This document shows positions 52,758 through 62,570 of a DNA stretch of 64,000 nt, in pieces. The notes below the pieces were generated by a model. It was not told the DNA's origin. It worked only from the letters and a program-made list of their open reading frames with translations, and searched no databases. How positions within the stretch are numbered: the first letter of the stretch is position 1; the number at the start of each line of letters is the position of its first letter. Source of the stretch: Rivularia sp. PCC 7116 (GTDB lineage Bacteria; Cyanobacteriota; Cyanobacteriia; Cyanobacteriales; Nostocaceae); the NCBI RefSeq assembly GCF_000316665.1, contig NC_019678.1, forward strand, positions 8,589,001-8,653,000, read 5' to 3'. The translations under genes were made by a program, and so were the position numbers.

Positions 52758-55304
52758 TTAATTCCTAGCTTTTAACTTAGGATAAGCAATTCGCTTGTGA
52801 TGGAATTGTTGCCATACTGTGACGAAGATTTCGGCTATTTTTGACATTTCTTGACGTGTTAAGCCCGAATCTAAGAGTTGATTATCTTTCCATCTAGCCC
52901 GTAGAATATTATTGACCATATTCAAAGCTTTTTCTGGTGTTGCATCTCGTAGCGATCGCAATGCTGCCTCACAAGAATCGGCTAACATAACAATTGCAGT
53001 TTCCCGCGATTGAGGAGTTGGTCCTTCATAACGGAAGTCTTCTTCTTTTATCTGTAATGTTGGATCGCCCTTAGCTAATTCCTGGGCTTGGTGATAAAAA
53101 TAGGCAATTTGCATTGTCCCTTGATGTTCTGGAATAAATGCCTGTATAGCCGTAGGTAAACTATGCTTTCTCGCCATAGCCAATCCGGCACTAACGTGCT
53201 TCTTAATAATATCGGCACTTATCCAGGGATCGTTAATTTCGGTGTCATGTTTATTGGGACCCCCCATTTGATTTTCGATAAATCCCATCGGGTCATGCAT
53301 TTTACCGACATCATGGTACAATGTTCCAGCTCTTACCAATTCAACATTGCATTTAAGCTCTTTGGCAGCAGCTTCAGCAAGAGTGGCAACAAACAGTGTA
53401 TGCTGAAATGTACCGGGAGCTTCTGTAGCAAGACGTTTGAGCAGCGGACGATTAGGCGAAGCCAGTTCTGCTAATCTAATGGGAGTGACTAAATCGAACA
53501 ACTTTTCTAAGTAAGGACTTAGTCCCAAAGCAACAATACTCCAACCTAAGCCCGACAGTGCTAGGAGTCCTGCTTCTTGAAATACTAAATAGGAAGTCGA
53601 AGTGAATGCAGTACCCAGTAATACTTTTAACAATAAGTAAGTGCCGCCTTCTGTTAAAGAAATTCCAAATCCTAATACAGCTAATTCTTCACGAGAACGC
53701 AGTCGTTGTGCCATGCAACTACCAAGTATTCCTCCAGCAGCACCAGCTATGATCGCTGTTTTTCCGACTTCTAAGCTCATGGGTAACAGTAATGTTAGCA
53801 GCAACCCGATAACAGTAATACCCAAAGTCGGACCGTAAAAACTGCCTAAAAGTAAACCGACTGCACTCCATGTTGTAAAAGGTACACCTACAACCAATAA
53901 AGATGGACAAGATAAAGTCAGTAGTAATACTAATAATCTGTCGCTTTGCCGCAGTCGATTTCTCAAACGCTTTTCTACCAAAGCATAAATGCCTATGGCT
54001 GCTGCAACAGCACTACCCAAATAAGTTAAACCCAGCCAATTAATTTCCCGGCGAATTAAATTGTAATTTTCTAATACTGCTAAATTCCATTCTGTAATAT
54101 TCTGCCCTTTTCGGACAATTAGCTCGCCTTTTTTAACCGTTATCATTACAGGCTTTATTTTCGCTGCTTCTTGGGAAGCCTGTAACTCTGTTTGCTGTTT
54201 GTCTTTCTTTAGATTCGGTCTTAAAACACTTGATAACAATTTAGTTGCCCAAGGTTGAGTATCTTTAGGCACTAATGATTCTGATTTTTGTAAATGTAAA
54301 TTAATTACATATTTTAAATTATCAGTAGGTAATCCAGGATGAATACCCTGAGCTAGGATTAGTTGAGCGCTTTGGGCTATACCCATTTGAATTTTTGACC
54401 ATTCTTCATCGCTGAAATTTAGTATGGTGGTGTCTTCATATACTTTTTCGGCTAAATCTGAAAGGTTAAGTTCTGCAAGTTTTTCTTTAGCTAGAGCATA
54501 AAGTTCTCTTTTTTCTTCTATCTTCTTGATTAGCGATCGCAAATTCGCCGTCGAAGTTTTGTCACGGTATAGCCGTAATTGATTTAATGCCTGCTTAAAA
54601 TCAGGGTTTTGAGTAATCGTATCAATAGTTTGAGTATCTGTAACGGCAGCACCGGTAGTATTAGCTACAACGACAGGTAATGGTTTTTGACTTCTAGCAA
54701 TATTTTGATTGGGGTTTTCCAAAGAAATCTTGAGTTGTTCCCACTCTTTTTCGGGAACCGAACGTACATAATCTTGTGTAGAAGTACGTAATATTTCAGT
54801 GTCATAAAATGGAAAATCACCAGCAGTTTTGCGAATTTCATTTCCTTGCCGCAGCAATTGCTCTAAATTCTGCTCAACTGTTTCGTTAATTTGCTTATCT
54901 ACCATAAACCATTGCCGAGAATTGTCTCTAGCAGATTCGCGTTCCAATTCTGTTTGCTGTTTATCTTCTATAGTCGCAGTATAGGGAGCAACAATTGTTT
55001 CGCGAGCAGCAGCTCCTTCTTGCAACTGAGGCTGACTGTATAATTTATGCCCCATTACTCCTGTAATGGTAATTAAAGCGATCGCAAACACAACGGAAGA
55101 ATGCTGAGGAATCAGTCCCCAACAAGTTGCGTAAATACCACATTTACCTTTAGCCGACTTTACCATTGGACTGGAGCAGAAGGGTTTTTGAGATAGATTT
55201 TTATCACCTGTTTTAGATACATACAAGCGACGTAATGCTTTGTATCGTCGTCCCCAGGTAGCTTTTACTTGAGTCAAGGACTTTAAAAATGGTTGCGTTT
55301 TCAT
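52758..55304 (-). CDS. PgpH-like membrane HD phosphohydrolase
   Basis: This 848-residue protein has an N-terminal membrane helix (about 75-90). A large extracytoplasmic 7TMR-HDED region follows to about 400. Next come seven membrane helices (about 425-610) and a cytoplasmic HD domain with TLYHDVGKMHDPMGFIENQM (near 665) and VMLADSCEAALRS (near 775). Homologs such as PgpH hydrolyse cyclic di-AMP, and that is the likely reaction. The family is well conserved in cyanobacteria. The gene stands alone. Confidence 0.9.
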   Translation of the reverse strand: MKTQPFLKSLTQVKATWGRRYKALRRLYVSKTGDKNLSQKPFCSSPMVKSAKGKCGIYATCWGLIPQHSSVVFAIALITITGVMGHKLYSQPQLQEGAAARETIVAPYTATIEDKQQTELERESARDNSRQWFMVDKQINETVEQNLEQLLRQGNEIRKTAGDFPFYDTEILRTSTQDYVRSVPEKEWEQLKISLENPNQNIARSQKPLPVVVANTTGAAVTDTQTIDTITQNPDFKQALNQLRLYRDKTSTANLRSLIKKIEEKRELYALAKEKLAELNLSDLAEKVYEDTTILNFSDEEWSKIQMGIAQSAQLILAQGIHPGLPTDNLKYVINLHLQKSESLVPKDTQPWATKLLSSVLRPNLKKDKQQTELQASQEAAKIKPVMITVKKGELIVRKGQNITEWNLAVLENYNLIRREINWLGLTYLGSAVAAAIGIYALVEKRLRNRLRQSDRLLVLLLTLSCPSLLVVGVPFTTWSAVGLLLGSFYGPTLGITVIGLLLTLLLPMSLEVGKTAIIAGAAGGILGSCMAQRLRSREELAVLGFGISLTEGGTYLLLKVLLGTAFTSTSYLVFQEAGLLALSGLGWSIVALGLSPYLEKLFDLVTPIRLAELASPNRPLLKRLATEAPGTFQHTLFVATLAEAAAKELKCNVELVRAGTLYHDVGKMHDPMGFIENQMGGPNKHDTEINDPWISADIIKKHVSAGLAMARKHSLPTAIQAFIPEHQGTMQIAYFYHQAQELAKGDPTLQIKEEDFRYEGPTPQSRETAIVMLADSCEAALRSLRDATPEKALNMVNNILRARWKDNQLLDSGLTRQEMSKIAEIFVTVWQQFHHKRIAYPKLKARN

Positions 55305-55524
55305 TGCCTATGACCGCAGTTGCCTATAAGAATGGTTGAATTCCAGACAATTCGGAACAGAAGTTTTAAGCTTCAAAGCTGCCATCATAGTTATTTACCA
55401 TTTAGTGAAAATCCTGGGTTTACTCCGTACTAAGTATAGTGATTTAGCCAAAAAAGCGATTACTATCTTAATTGTGTAAACTTGCAGGGAGTGGGCGCAG
55501 AGTAGTAGCCGATAATAAATACAG

Positions 55525-56433
55525 TTAACGCAAACGGATAATATGTGGGGCTGCAATTGCCTCCAAAGGGGGAATTAAATTTGATTTACCAACCTCCTGT
55601 AATTCTAAAACTTGTGGTAAAACATCATATGTCCCCGACCATACGGCTACAAATGCATCAGCTAATTTTACCACTTGAGAAAAGCTAGTTAATCCCCATT
55701 GTGCTAATTTTGCCTCATCTAACCCTAAGTGCCAAGTTACAGGTATACCAGTCATGCTGTTATAAGCCCCCGAAATTATACCGGCAATAGCACCAGAAAC
55801 TCTTGAATTTTGTTGGTTTTCAACCGCACGCAAACAGGTAAGACGAAAATCTTCTTTAGTAGTTACAAAGCAATAAAAAGCTATAGCGATGATATTGCTT
55901 ATACTATTTTCTTTATCCAAGCAATTTTGTAATTCAGAATATCCAGCATTTTTAATTATTATATTATTGACTTGTTGAAGTAATTTTGGTATTCCAGTTT
56001 TAGTTTCACCGATGAATGAAGTAATTTCTGAAACTATTGTGTCGGTGTTGATTTTATCGTTTAAAGATTGAGCTATCAGATAACATACAGTCAATATTCC
56101 ATCTCTATCCAAGGGATGATTGTGAGTTTTGATAGCTAATAGTAAGTTTTTTCGTAAAACAGAACGATCTTCATGAAAAAACAATGCTATGGGTAAAGTC
56201 GCCCAAATCAAGTTCAAAAATATAAAATCTGCTGCAATTTCTTTGTTAGAGAGCGAGGGCACAAGACGATCCCAGTCTTCTAAATCAAAGCCACCTTGTG
56301 CAATTAAGCTTTGCATACCTTGTACTGCTAAAGAACAGTTAAATGATTCTGCAAGTCCTACATTGCCTAAAGTTTGCCCTACCATACCTCCTATCAAAGT
56401 ACCCCGAATTCTATTTGTAAGTGAATAGCGCAT
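55525..56433 (-). CDS. ADP-ribosylglycohydrolase-like protein, degenerate
   Basis: This 302-residue, mostly helical protein opens RIRGTLIGGMVGQTLGNVGL and later has VSGAIAGIISGAYNSMTGIP (near 212), both of which match the fold of ADP-ribosylglycohydrolases. The usual metal-binding acids (GDALG in the first motif, DTD before the second) are not present here. It has GMVGQTLG and NQQNSRVSG instead. Catalysis is therefore doubtful. It lies 179 bp downstream of aroQ on the same strand. Its function is unknown. Confidence 0.68.
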   Translation of the reverse strand: MRYSLTNRIRGTLIGGMVGQTLGNVGLAESFNCSLAVQGMQSLIAQGGFDLEDWDRLVPSLSNKEIAADFIFLNLIWATLPIALFFHEDRSVLRKNLLLAIKTHNHPLDRDGILTVCYLIAQSLNDKINTDTIVSEITSFIGETKTGIPKLLQQVNNIIIKNAGYSELQNCLDKENSISNIIAIAFYCFVTTKEDFRLTCLRAVENQQNSRVSGAIAGIISGAYNSMTGIPVTWHLGLDEAKLAQWGLTSFSQVVKLADAFVAVWSGTYDVLPQVLELQEVGKSNLIPPLEAIAAPHIIRLR

Positions 56434-56612
56434 ACAGTTAATTAAAACCGATTTAAATATTCCATAATGTTATAACTACCAGTTGCACCAACACGAATTC
56501 TGGATAAGATAATTTTTTTTGATAAATTCTACCTTTGGAGAGATAGACTCCACAAAAAAACTAATACTATTTGCTGTCAATTAATTAAATAAATTAAATA
56601 TTACTGTATAAT

Positions 56613-57107
56613 TCAAGATTTCCTGAGGTGATACACTAAAGCTTGCAATCCTAAAAGATAGCTTTTCGCGCCAAAGCCGCTAATTTGACCAATCGCTACT
56701 GGTGCTATATATGAATGATGTCTGAAATCTTCTCTACGATATATATTGCTCAAATGTACTTCTACCGTAGGTAAATTAACGCTCTTCAGAGCATCTCGCA
56801 ATGCTACACTCGTATGGGTATAAGCTCCGGCATTGATAATAATGCCTTGGTAATTGAAAAATGCGTCATGAATAGCATCTATTAAGATGCCTTCATGATT
56901 GGACTGCACGGCAGATACTTTGACTGATAGAGAACGACCTTCTTCTACTAGCAGACGATTAATATCATTCAAGGTAAGGGAACCATAAATTTCCGGTTCT
57001 CGTTGTCCCAGTAAATTCAGATTCGGTCCGTGCAGTACTAAAATGCTTATAGAAGGTTCGATTCCTTCCTTAGCATTCCAACTATCTACCACGGCGAGAA
57101 CGCCCAT
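56613..57107 (-). CDS. aroQ: Type II 3-dehydroquinate dehydratase
   Basis: This 164-residue shikimate-pathway enzyme dehydrates 3-dehydroquinate. Typical features are [20 protein letters not shown] (residues 20-39) with the Asn and the catalytic Tyr just after (IYG), [15 protein letters not shown] (near 68), [19 protein letters not shown] (near 89) and [17 protein letters not shown] (near 115). The ATG at 57107 gives about 18 residues before the domain, and a GTG at 57092 is also possible. The start lies inside the preceding 46-codon ORF, which suggests coupled translation. Confidence 0.93.
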   Translation of the reverse strand: MGVLAVVDSWNAKEGIEPSISILVLHGPNLNLLGQREPEIYGSLTLNDINRLLVEEGRSLSVKVSAVQSNHEGILIDAIHDAFFNYQGIIINAGAYTHTSVALRDALKSVNLPTVEVHLSNIYRREDFRHHSYIAPVAIGQISGFGAKSYLLGLQALVYHLRKS

Positions 57108-57222
57108 CTACGGGAATAGGAATTAATTCAGCTTCTGGCTCAGCTTCTGGCCCTAAAAGGGCATCAATCAGCTCGCGTGCTAATTCCTTAAGCTTTTCGA
57201 GCACCTTTTCGATATAATCCAT
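57082..57222 (-). CDS. 46-residue small protein overlapping aroQ
   Basis: The ATG at 57222 opens a frame of 46 codons. It reads [20 protein letters not shown], then [18 protein letters not shown], then DGRSRRGR, and ends with TAG at 57082-57084. It is an amphipathic helix, an acidic Pro/Glu stretch and a basic tail, a sensible protein composition. It overlaps the proposed aroQ start by 26 bp. I believe similar short proteins occur in front of aroQ in other cyanobacteria, but that is from memory. The function is unknown. Confidence 0.6.
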   Translation of the reverse strand: MDYIEKVLEKLKELARELIDALLGPEAEPEAELIPIPVDGRSRRGR

Positions 57223-57534
57223 TTAACTGAACGCTCCTGAGATAATAACTCTAAGTCAACTATCGACTACGGAGAAAATAAAGTAAAAACAGCACCGCTG
57301 GTGGATAAGTGGGTCAAACAGAACTCACCCTTAATGGGGAGCAAGTCATTACCGATAACTGCGATTTCTCCCTTTATTATTTTAGGTTATCACATTCGCC
57401 ACGGGTAGGTTGACATTGCTCTTCTTAAGAAGTATTTTACGTTCGCACTAATCAACCAATAGTTTATAAACTAATAGTCCAGAAGAATGAAAGCATCCGG
57501 ACTATTAGTATAGTATGCTCCTCTTGGGTATTTA
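57223..57534 (-). terminator. Intergenic region with topA terminator hairpin (57471-57508)
   Basis: CTAATAGTCC (57471-57480) and GGACTATTAG (57499-57508) form a perfect 10-bp stem just beyond the topA stop on the minus strand. The rest of this 312-bp gap should hold the promoter of the aroQ unit. No other gene is seen. Confidence 0.6.
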
Positions 57535-60222
57535 TCAGCTTGTTTCTGTTTTCTTCTTAGATTTAGCAGTAGAAGTTTTGCTAGAAGCTTTAGATTTAGT
57601 ACTATTCGATTTTTTAGTACTTGAAGTTTTTGACTTGGTTGTTTTGCGAGTAGATTTACCTTTTGGTGCTTTGTTCGCTAGTAATTCCAATGCTTTCTCT
57701 AAAGTAATGCTTTCTACAGTTTCACCTTCAGGAATGCCGACATTGGTTTTACCATGCTTTATGTAAACTCCGTAAGGTCCTTCATAAATATTGACTGGTT
57801 CTTCATTGTCTGGGTGAGAACCTAATTCACGCAATGGCTTCTTAGCATTACTTCTGCTACCCCGTCCTTTTTTAGGCTGAGACAATAATTCTAATGCTCT
57901 TTCTAAGCTAACCGTAAGTACATCATCACCAGCTTTCAACGAACGGTAATCTTTTCCCTCTTTGGCATTGTGAACTACGTAGGGTCCAAAACGACCTAAA
58001 TTGGCTTGAACACTAGCACCAGTTTCTGGATGTTCTCCTAATTTTCTGGGCAAAGCTAAAAGACCAACAGCCATTTCCACAGTTACGTCTTCTGGCTTGA
58101 CATTTTTAGGTAGCGAAGCTTGTTTGGGTTTGGGATTTTCTTCAGACTTTTCACCCAATTGTACGTAAGGACCGTAAGGACCAATCAGCATGAAAATCGG
58201 CTGGGCAGTTTCTGGATGAATCCCCACTTGGTCGGGACCTTCGGTTTTTTGCTTGAGTAATTTTTCTACTTTTTCCGGATCGAGGTCGGAGGGAGTTAAA
58301 TCTCGGGGAATCGAGGCTGTAACCACCTCATCGCCATTTTCAGCTTCTAAATAAGCACCGAATTTACCGATGCGGATTTTGACATCGGGGATGTTCAAGT
58401 CAACGGTTCTAGATGTATTGATATCAATTTGACTTTCTCGCTCCTTAACTAAGGTATCGAGACCTTTTTCTCCTAAATAGAATTTTTTTAAGTAAGGTAA
58501 CCATTCCGCTTCTCCAGTGGAAATATCATCAAGAGTTTGCTCCATTTTGGAGGTGAAGCTGGGGTCAACGATTTCCGAGAAATGAGTTTCTAGCAATTTA
58601 GTCACAGCGAAGGCTGTGAATGAAGGAATTAAAGCATTATTAGTTAATTGAGCGTAACCTTTATCGACAATAGTACCGATAATGCTGGCATAGGTACTGG
58701 GACGACCAATGCCTTCGCTTTCTAGGGTTTTCACTAAAGTTGCTTCTGTAAATCGGGCTGGAGGCTGAGTTTCATGACCCACAGTTTGCAGTTCTTTGCA
58801 GCTGGGATTATCGCCAACTTTTAGGTTAGGTAAAATGACTTCCTTGTCTTCAAGTGCTGCTTCGGGATCGTCGGAACCTTCTACATAAGCACGTAAAAAT
58901 CCCGGAAAATCAATTCGCTTACCTGAAGAGCGAAAACCCGCATCTTCCACTAGTAAATGCATGGTGATTTGAGTTTGCTTTGCATCTGCCATTTGACAGG
59001 CAACGGTACGCTTCCAGATTAAATCGTACAATTGCAATTCTCTACCGCTCAAACCGGTTTCTTGAGGAGTGCGGAAGCTGCTTCCAGCCGGACGAATAGC
59101 TTCATGTGCTTCTTGGGCGCTTTTAGATTTTGTCGTGTATTTTCTGGGCTGGGGAGACAAAAATTCGTTACCGTAAAGCTTTTGCACGCATTCTCTGGCT
59201 GCGGTTACTGCTTGTTCCGACAAGTGTACCGAGTCGGTACGCATGTAGGTTATGTAACCTTGTTCGTAAAGGTTTTGAGCAACTCGCATCGTATCGCGGG
59301 CTGATAAACGTAACTTACGGTTAGATTCCTGCTGTAAGGTCGAAGTAGTAAACGGAGGCGCTGGTTTGCGCGTTACCGGACGTTCGTCAAGATTGGTAAC
59401 TTTCCAAGTTTTATCGGTTATCCGTGCTTTCAGAGCTTCGGCTTCTTCTTCGTTGAGTAGTACAACTTTACGACCTGCGGCAATTTTTCCCGTTGCTGGA
59501 TCGAAATCGCTACCAGTTGCGAGCTTGGTTCCTGCCAAACTAACCAATACGGAATTAAACGATTGCTCTTTACTTCCTTTATTAGCTGTCTGACTCAAAA
59601 CCGCTTTTAAATCCCAGTAAGAACCTTGATTAAAAGCACGACGTTCCCGTTCCCGTTGCACTAACAGTCGCACCGCTACAGACTGCACTCTTCCAGCCGA
59701 CAAACCCCAGGCAATTTTTTTCCACAACAAAGGTGAAAGTGTGTAACCTACAAGTCGGTCTAAAATTCGTCGCGTTTCTTGAGCGCGAACTAGCTGTTCA
59801 TCAACTGTACGGGTATTTTTCAGGGCTTTTTTTATGGCTTCAGAAGTAATTTCATGAAACACCATTCGCTTTGTAGGAACTTTTGGCTTTAACAGTTGGT
59901 ACAAATGCCAGCTGATACTTTCACCTTCGCGGTCTTCGTCAGTCGCCAAAATCAGTTCGGATGCTTCCTTAAGCGCTTGTTTCAACTGGCTGACAACCTG
60001 TTTTTTGGTCTTGGGGACTACGTACAACGGTTCAAAATTTGATTCTACGTTTACTCCCAACTTCGCCCATTCTTCTCCTTTGACAGCGGCGGGAATTTCA
60101 CTAGCGGACTGTGGCAAGTCACGTACATGACCCATCGAAGCTTCTACTCGATAATCTGATGGTAAATAGTTACGAATAGTTTTAGCTTTGGTCGGAGATT
60201 CGACAATAACGAGAGTTGACAT
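57535..60222 (-). CDS. topA: DNA topoisomerase I
   Basis: This 895-residue type IA topoisomerase relaxes negative supercoils. The Toprim domain starts LVIVESPTKAKTIRNYL (residue 4) and has ATDEDREGESISWHL (near 94). The active-site Tyr is in EQGYITYMRTDSVHLS (near 318). After the catalytic core there are several C-terminal repeats of the form GPYGPYVQLG, LGRFGPYVVHN and YEGPYGVYIKHGK, and then a Lys/Ser/Thr tail (KSTRKTTKSKTSSTKKSNST). Those repeats and the basic tail are usual for cyanobacterial TopA. The start ATG is at 60222. Confidence 0.96.
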   Translation of the reverse strand: MSTLVIVESPTKAKTIRNYLPSDYRVEASMGHVRDLPQSASEIPAAVKGEEWAKLGVNVESNFEPLYVVPKTKKQVVSQLKQALKEASELILATDEDREGESISWHLYQLLKPKVPTKRMVFHEITSEAIKKALKNTRTVDEQLVRAQETRRILDRLVGYTLSPLLWKKIAWGLSAGRVQSVAVRLLVQRERERRAFNQGSYWDLKAVLSQTANKGSKEQSFNSVLVSLAGTKLATGSDFDPATGKIAAGRKVVLLNEEEAEALKARITDKTWKVTNLDERPVTRKPAPPFTTSTLQQESNRKLRLSARDTMRVAQNLYEQGYITYMRTDSVHLSEQAVTAARECVQKLYGNEFLSPQPRKYTTKSKSAQEAHEAIRPAGSSFRTPQETGLSGRELQLYDLIWKRTVACQMADAKQTQITMHLLVEDAGFRSSGKRIDFPGFLRAYVEGSDDPEAALEDKEVILPNLKVGDNPSCKELQTVGHETQPPARFTEATLVKTLESEGIGRPSTYASIIGTIVDKGYAQLTNNALIPSFTAFAVTKLLETHFSEIVDPSFTSKMEQTLDDISTGEAEWLPYLKKFYLGEKGLDTLVKERESQIDINTSRTVDLNIPDVKIRIGKFGAYLEAENGDEVVTASIPRDLTPSDLDPEKVEKLLKQKTEGPDQVGIHPETAQPIFMLIGPYGPYVQLGEKSEENPKPKQASLPKNVKPEDVTVEMAVGLLALPRKLGEHPETGASVQANLGRFGPYVVHNAKEGKDYRSLKAGDDVLTVSLERALELLSQPKKGRGSRSNAKKPLRELGSHPDNEEPVNIYEGPYGVYIKHGKTNVGIPEGETVESITLEKALELLANKAPKGKSTRKTTKSKTSSTKKSNSTKSKASSKTSTAKSKKKTETS

Positions 60223-60714
60223 GGAAATTTCAAGAAAAATATAGCTGCTGGGCTAAAAAGTCAAAGTGGTACAATCGATTGTTAATGTCAAGATAAAATT
60301 TCACTGCCGAGCAAGACAATAACTGTTATATAAAATGCCCAGCTTTATTTAAAACCCTTTTTTATTGGGGTTTCAACCCCCGGACACTTTTTTAAGGCAA
60401 TGTAAATACCTCTCAAAAATAAGATAGTGGGAATCGGGCGATTGAGGAAGGCAGTTATTTCAATCTTTAACTTATATTGGACGTAATTGGCGACTACCAT
60501 TTTTATTTATTGGTCTTTAAAGTTGGAAAAATCAATCCAGATGACACCAATCAAATGCCTACCAGTTAAGATTATTCGGGATTTTTAATCCGTTGGCTTA
60601 ATTGTTTTCCATTTTTTATTATTTTTTGCCAATATTTAGAATTGTGCCAAAATCAAATTTAAATAAGTACCGTATTTCAAACAGATGATTTGACTACGAG
60701 CGCGAGGAAAAACT
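60223..60714. promoter_or_regulatory. Divergent region between topA and the next gene
   Basis: This 492-bp AT-rich gap contains the promoters of both genes. A short hairpin TTGGGGTTTCAACCCC lies near 60365. There is no ORF or RNA gene I can name. A GAGCGAGGAAAAACT stretch with a ribosome-binding site precedes the ATG at 60715. Confidence 0.4.
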
Positions 60715-61029
60715 ATGAAACCGATTCGTCAAGGGGATGTAATTTTACTTCCCGTAAAGCCAACTGAAGGCAACAAACTAGATGGCTTACGGGAAGACCT
60801 TGATAACTTTGTTTTAGCAGAAGGAGAAGTTACCGGGCATAAACATCGTATATCTGAAGGACAAGCACGATTATATACAGAGAATAGCGACTTATATCTA
60901 CGTGTTTTTTCTGGTAATGCCTTACTGTTTCACGAAGAACACGGTTCCATCGATGTACCTCAAGGCGGTTGGCTGGTGAGAATTCAACGCGAATATGAAC
61001 CAGAAGGATGGCGCTATGTTACCGATTAA
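60715..61029 (+). CDS. Conserved hypothetical protein (RQGDV...GEVTGHKH family)
   Basis: This 104-residue, soluble, beta-rich protein reads MKPIRQGDVILLPV, LAEGEVTGHKHRI (near 43), LLFHEEHGSIDVPQGGWLVR (near 74) and QREYEPEGWRYVTD at the end. Related small proteins with the GEVTGHxH and HEEH...P...QREYxP pattern occur in many bacteria. The conserved His residues could bind metal. The function is not known to me. The gene stands alone. Confidence 0.72.
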   Translation: MKPIRQGDVILLPVKPTEGNKLDGLREDLDNFVLAEGEVTGHKHRISEGQARLYTENSDLYLRVFSGNALLFHEEHGSIDVPQGGWLVRIQREYEPEGWRYVTD

Positions 61030-61590
61030 ATTCTTACTTAGATAGTAATTTTTGTAATTGCAGTAGAAGTTATATTGGAGAAACCTGATTGTTTTTCGTT
61101 GTCTATACAACCACACTTATAGGTTCAAATATCGATATAGTATCCATATTGTGCTGTCAATTAACTAGCAATTAATTACTTAAAACCTAAATTTAAATTT
61201 ATAAAAATAGATAAGTGTAATTGCTGCAATCCAATTTAATCGCAGGCAGTCAATAACATCTAATCTTAAGTCTAAGCAATATAGATATTTGATTTGTGTA
61301 TATCGCCAACGGTTAGTTTTACTACTTGGTAAATTAAGCAGTTTCTTTATAAATTACCAATATAATTAGACTATGAAAGTGATAGTAAAAACTGATATTT
61401 TTCTTCCGTTCGTGCAATCAACGGCAAGGATTTTGCATTGTCCCTATAGATAATAAGCAAAGAGAGCAAAAAAGTTGTGGTAGGATAATCCAGGAGAAGT
61501 ACGTTCGGTAATTGTGTTCTTGTTATTAAGTAAAAGTCGCAAGCAGCTTTCCGGATGTCCCCTCTGCACGGTTGGATTCTGGAGAGTCTC
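61030..61590. promoter_or_regulatory. Upstream region and leader of the RRM gene
   Basis: This 561-bp AT-rich gap shows no gene. The last 150 bp probably form the 5' leader of the RNA-binding protein gene, ending in GGAGAGTCTC before the ATG. Such genes often have long cold-regulated leaders, but I cannot define one here. Confidence 0.4.
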
Positions 61591-61878
61591 ATGTCAATCT
61601 ACGTTGGAAATTTATCATACGATGTTACTCAAGAAGACCTTAGTAAGGTTTTTGCCGAGTATGGCAGCGTGAAGCGCGTTCAATTACCCACTGACAGGGA
61701 AACTGGCAGATCGAGAGGTTTCGGTTTTGTCGAAATGCAATCAGAAGACGAAGAAAGCTCAGCTATTCAAGCCTTAGATGGTGCTGAATGGATGGGTCGC
61801 GCAATGAAGGTTAATAAAGCAAGACCGCGAGAAGAACGAGGTAATAGACGCTCCGGTGGTGGTGGAAATTGGGGCTAG
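61591..61878 (+). CDS. RRM-type RNA-binding protein (Rbp family)
   Basis: This 95-residue protein is a single RRM: RNP2 IYVGNLSYDV at residues 3-12 and RNP1 RGFGFVEM at about 46-53, followed by a short Arg/Gly tail (PREERGNRRSGGGGNWG). Cyanobacterial Rbp proteins bind RNA, and several are induced by cold. The ATG at 61591 follows GGAGAG and is the domain's natural start. An upstream ATG at 61555 would add 12 residues without domain match. Confidence 0.92.
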   Translation: MSIYVGNLSYDVTQEDLSKVFAEYGSVKRVQLPTDRETGRSRGFGFVEMQSEDEESSAIQALDGAEWMGRAMKVNKARPREERGNRRSGGGGNWG

Positions 61879-62570
61879 TAACGGAAGCCCAAACTTCTGG
61901 AATGGTAATACAGTATTGGTAAATATGGTTCGCTCTTTCCAACGAAATTTATTCTATTTCTTATGAAAATCGCGTTGGTAAAAAATCTTAAGTTTAAATC
62001 GTAATACCGAGATAAACAGCTTCACCACAGTCAATTCTGTTATACCACTTCACCGAAGTATTTTAGCAAAGCAAAATACGGTGATACTGCTAATTTCGCA
62101 ATGCAATATCTTCTAGCAGTTCATATGTATTGATTTAATCTTAAACGATATCTGGTTTAGCACAGACTCTTTCTCAATTGAGGAAATCTTTGAAATCGTT
62201 AAGATTGATTAACTTGTGAATTCAATAATATTTATTATAAATTAGGAGCGATCTATTGATGGATTGCTCCTAATTTATTGTTTGCAGTACTGAGTATTAA
62301 GTGATGTTTGAATACTGACGAAAACACAGATAGGAATATATTGAGCGCGTAAATTCGTAACTGAAATCTTTGTAATTAAATATTTTTGACTATAACCAAA
62401 TATCAGATAAAAGCAAGTCATCCAGTATTTTTACTCAATCGTTACAGTGATTTCAAGTAGAGCTAATCGCTTTTTATCTAAGTAAGCATCTAAAGTTTAT
62501 ACTTTTTTGGAAAATAAAGGATATCGTTGATTAAATAAACAAGTTCTTCGATATTAATTGATAAAAATTT
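61879..62570. terminator. Intergenic region with long hairpin (62239-62276)
   Basis: AAATTAGGAGCGATC (62239-62253) pairs with GATTGCTCCTAATTT (62262-62276), a 15-bp stem with one G-U pair, followed by ATTG. It could be a terminator 360 bp after the RRM gene, or a separate inverted-repeat element. The rest of the 692-bp gap is AT-rich with no gene seen. Confidence 0.5.
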
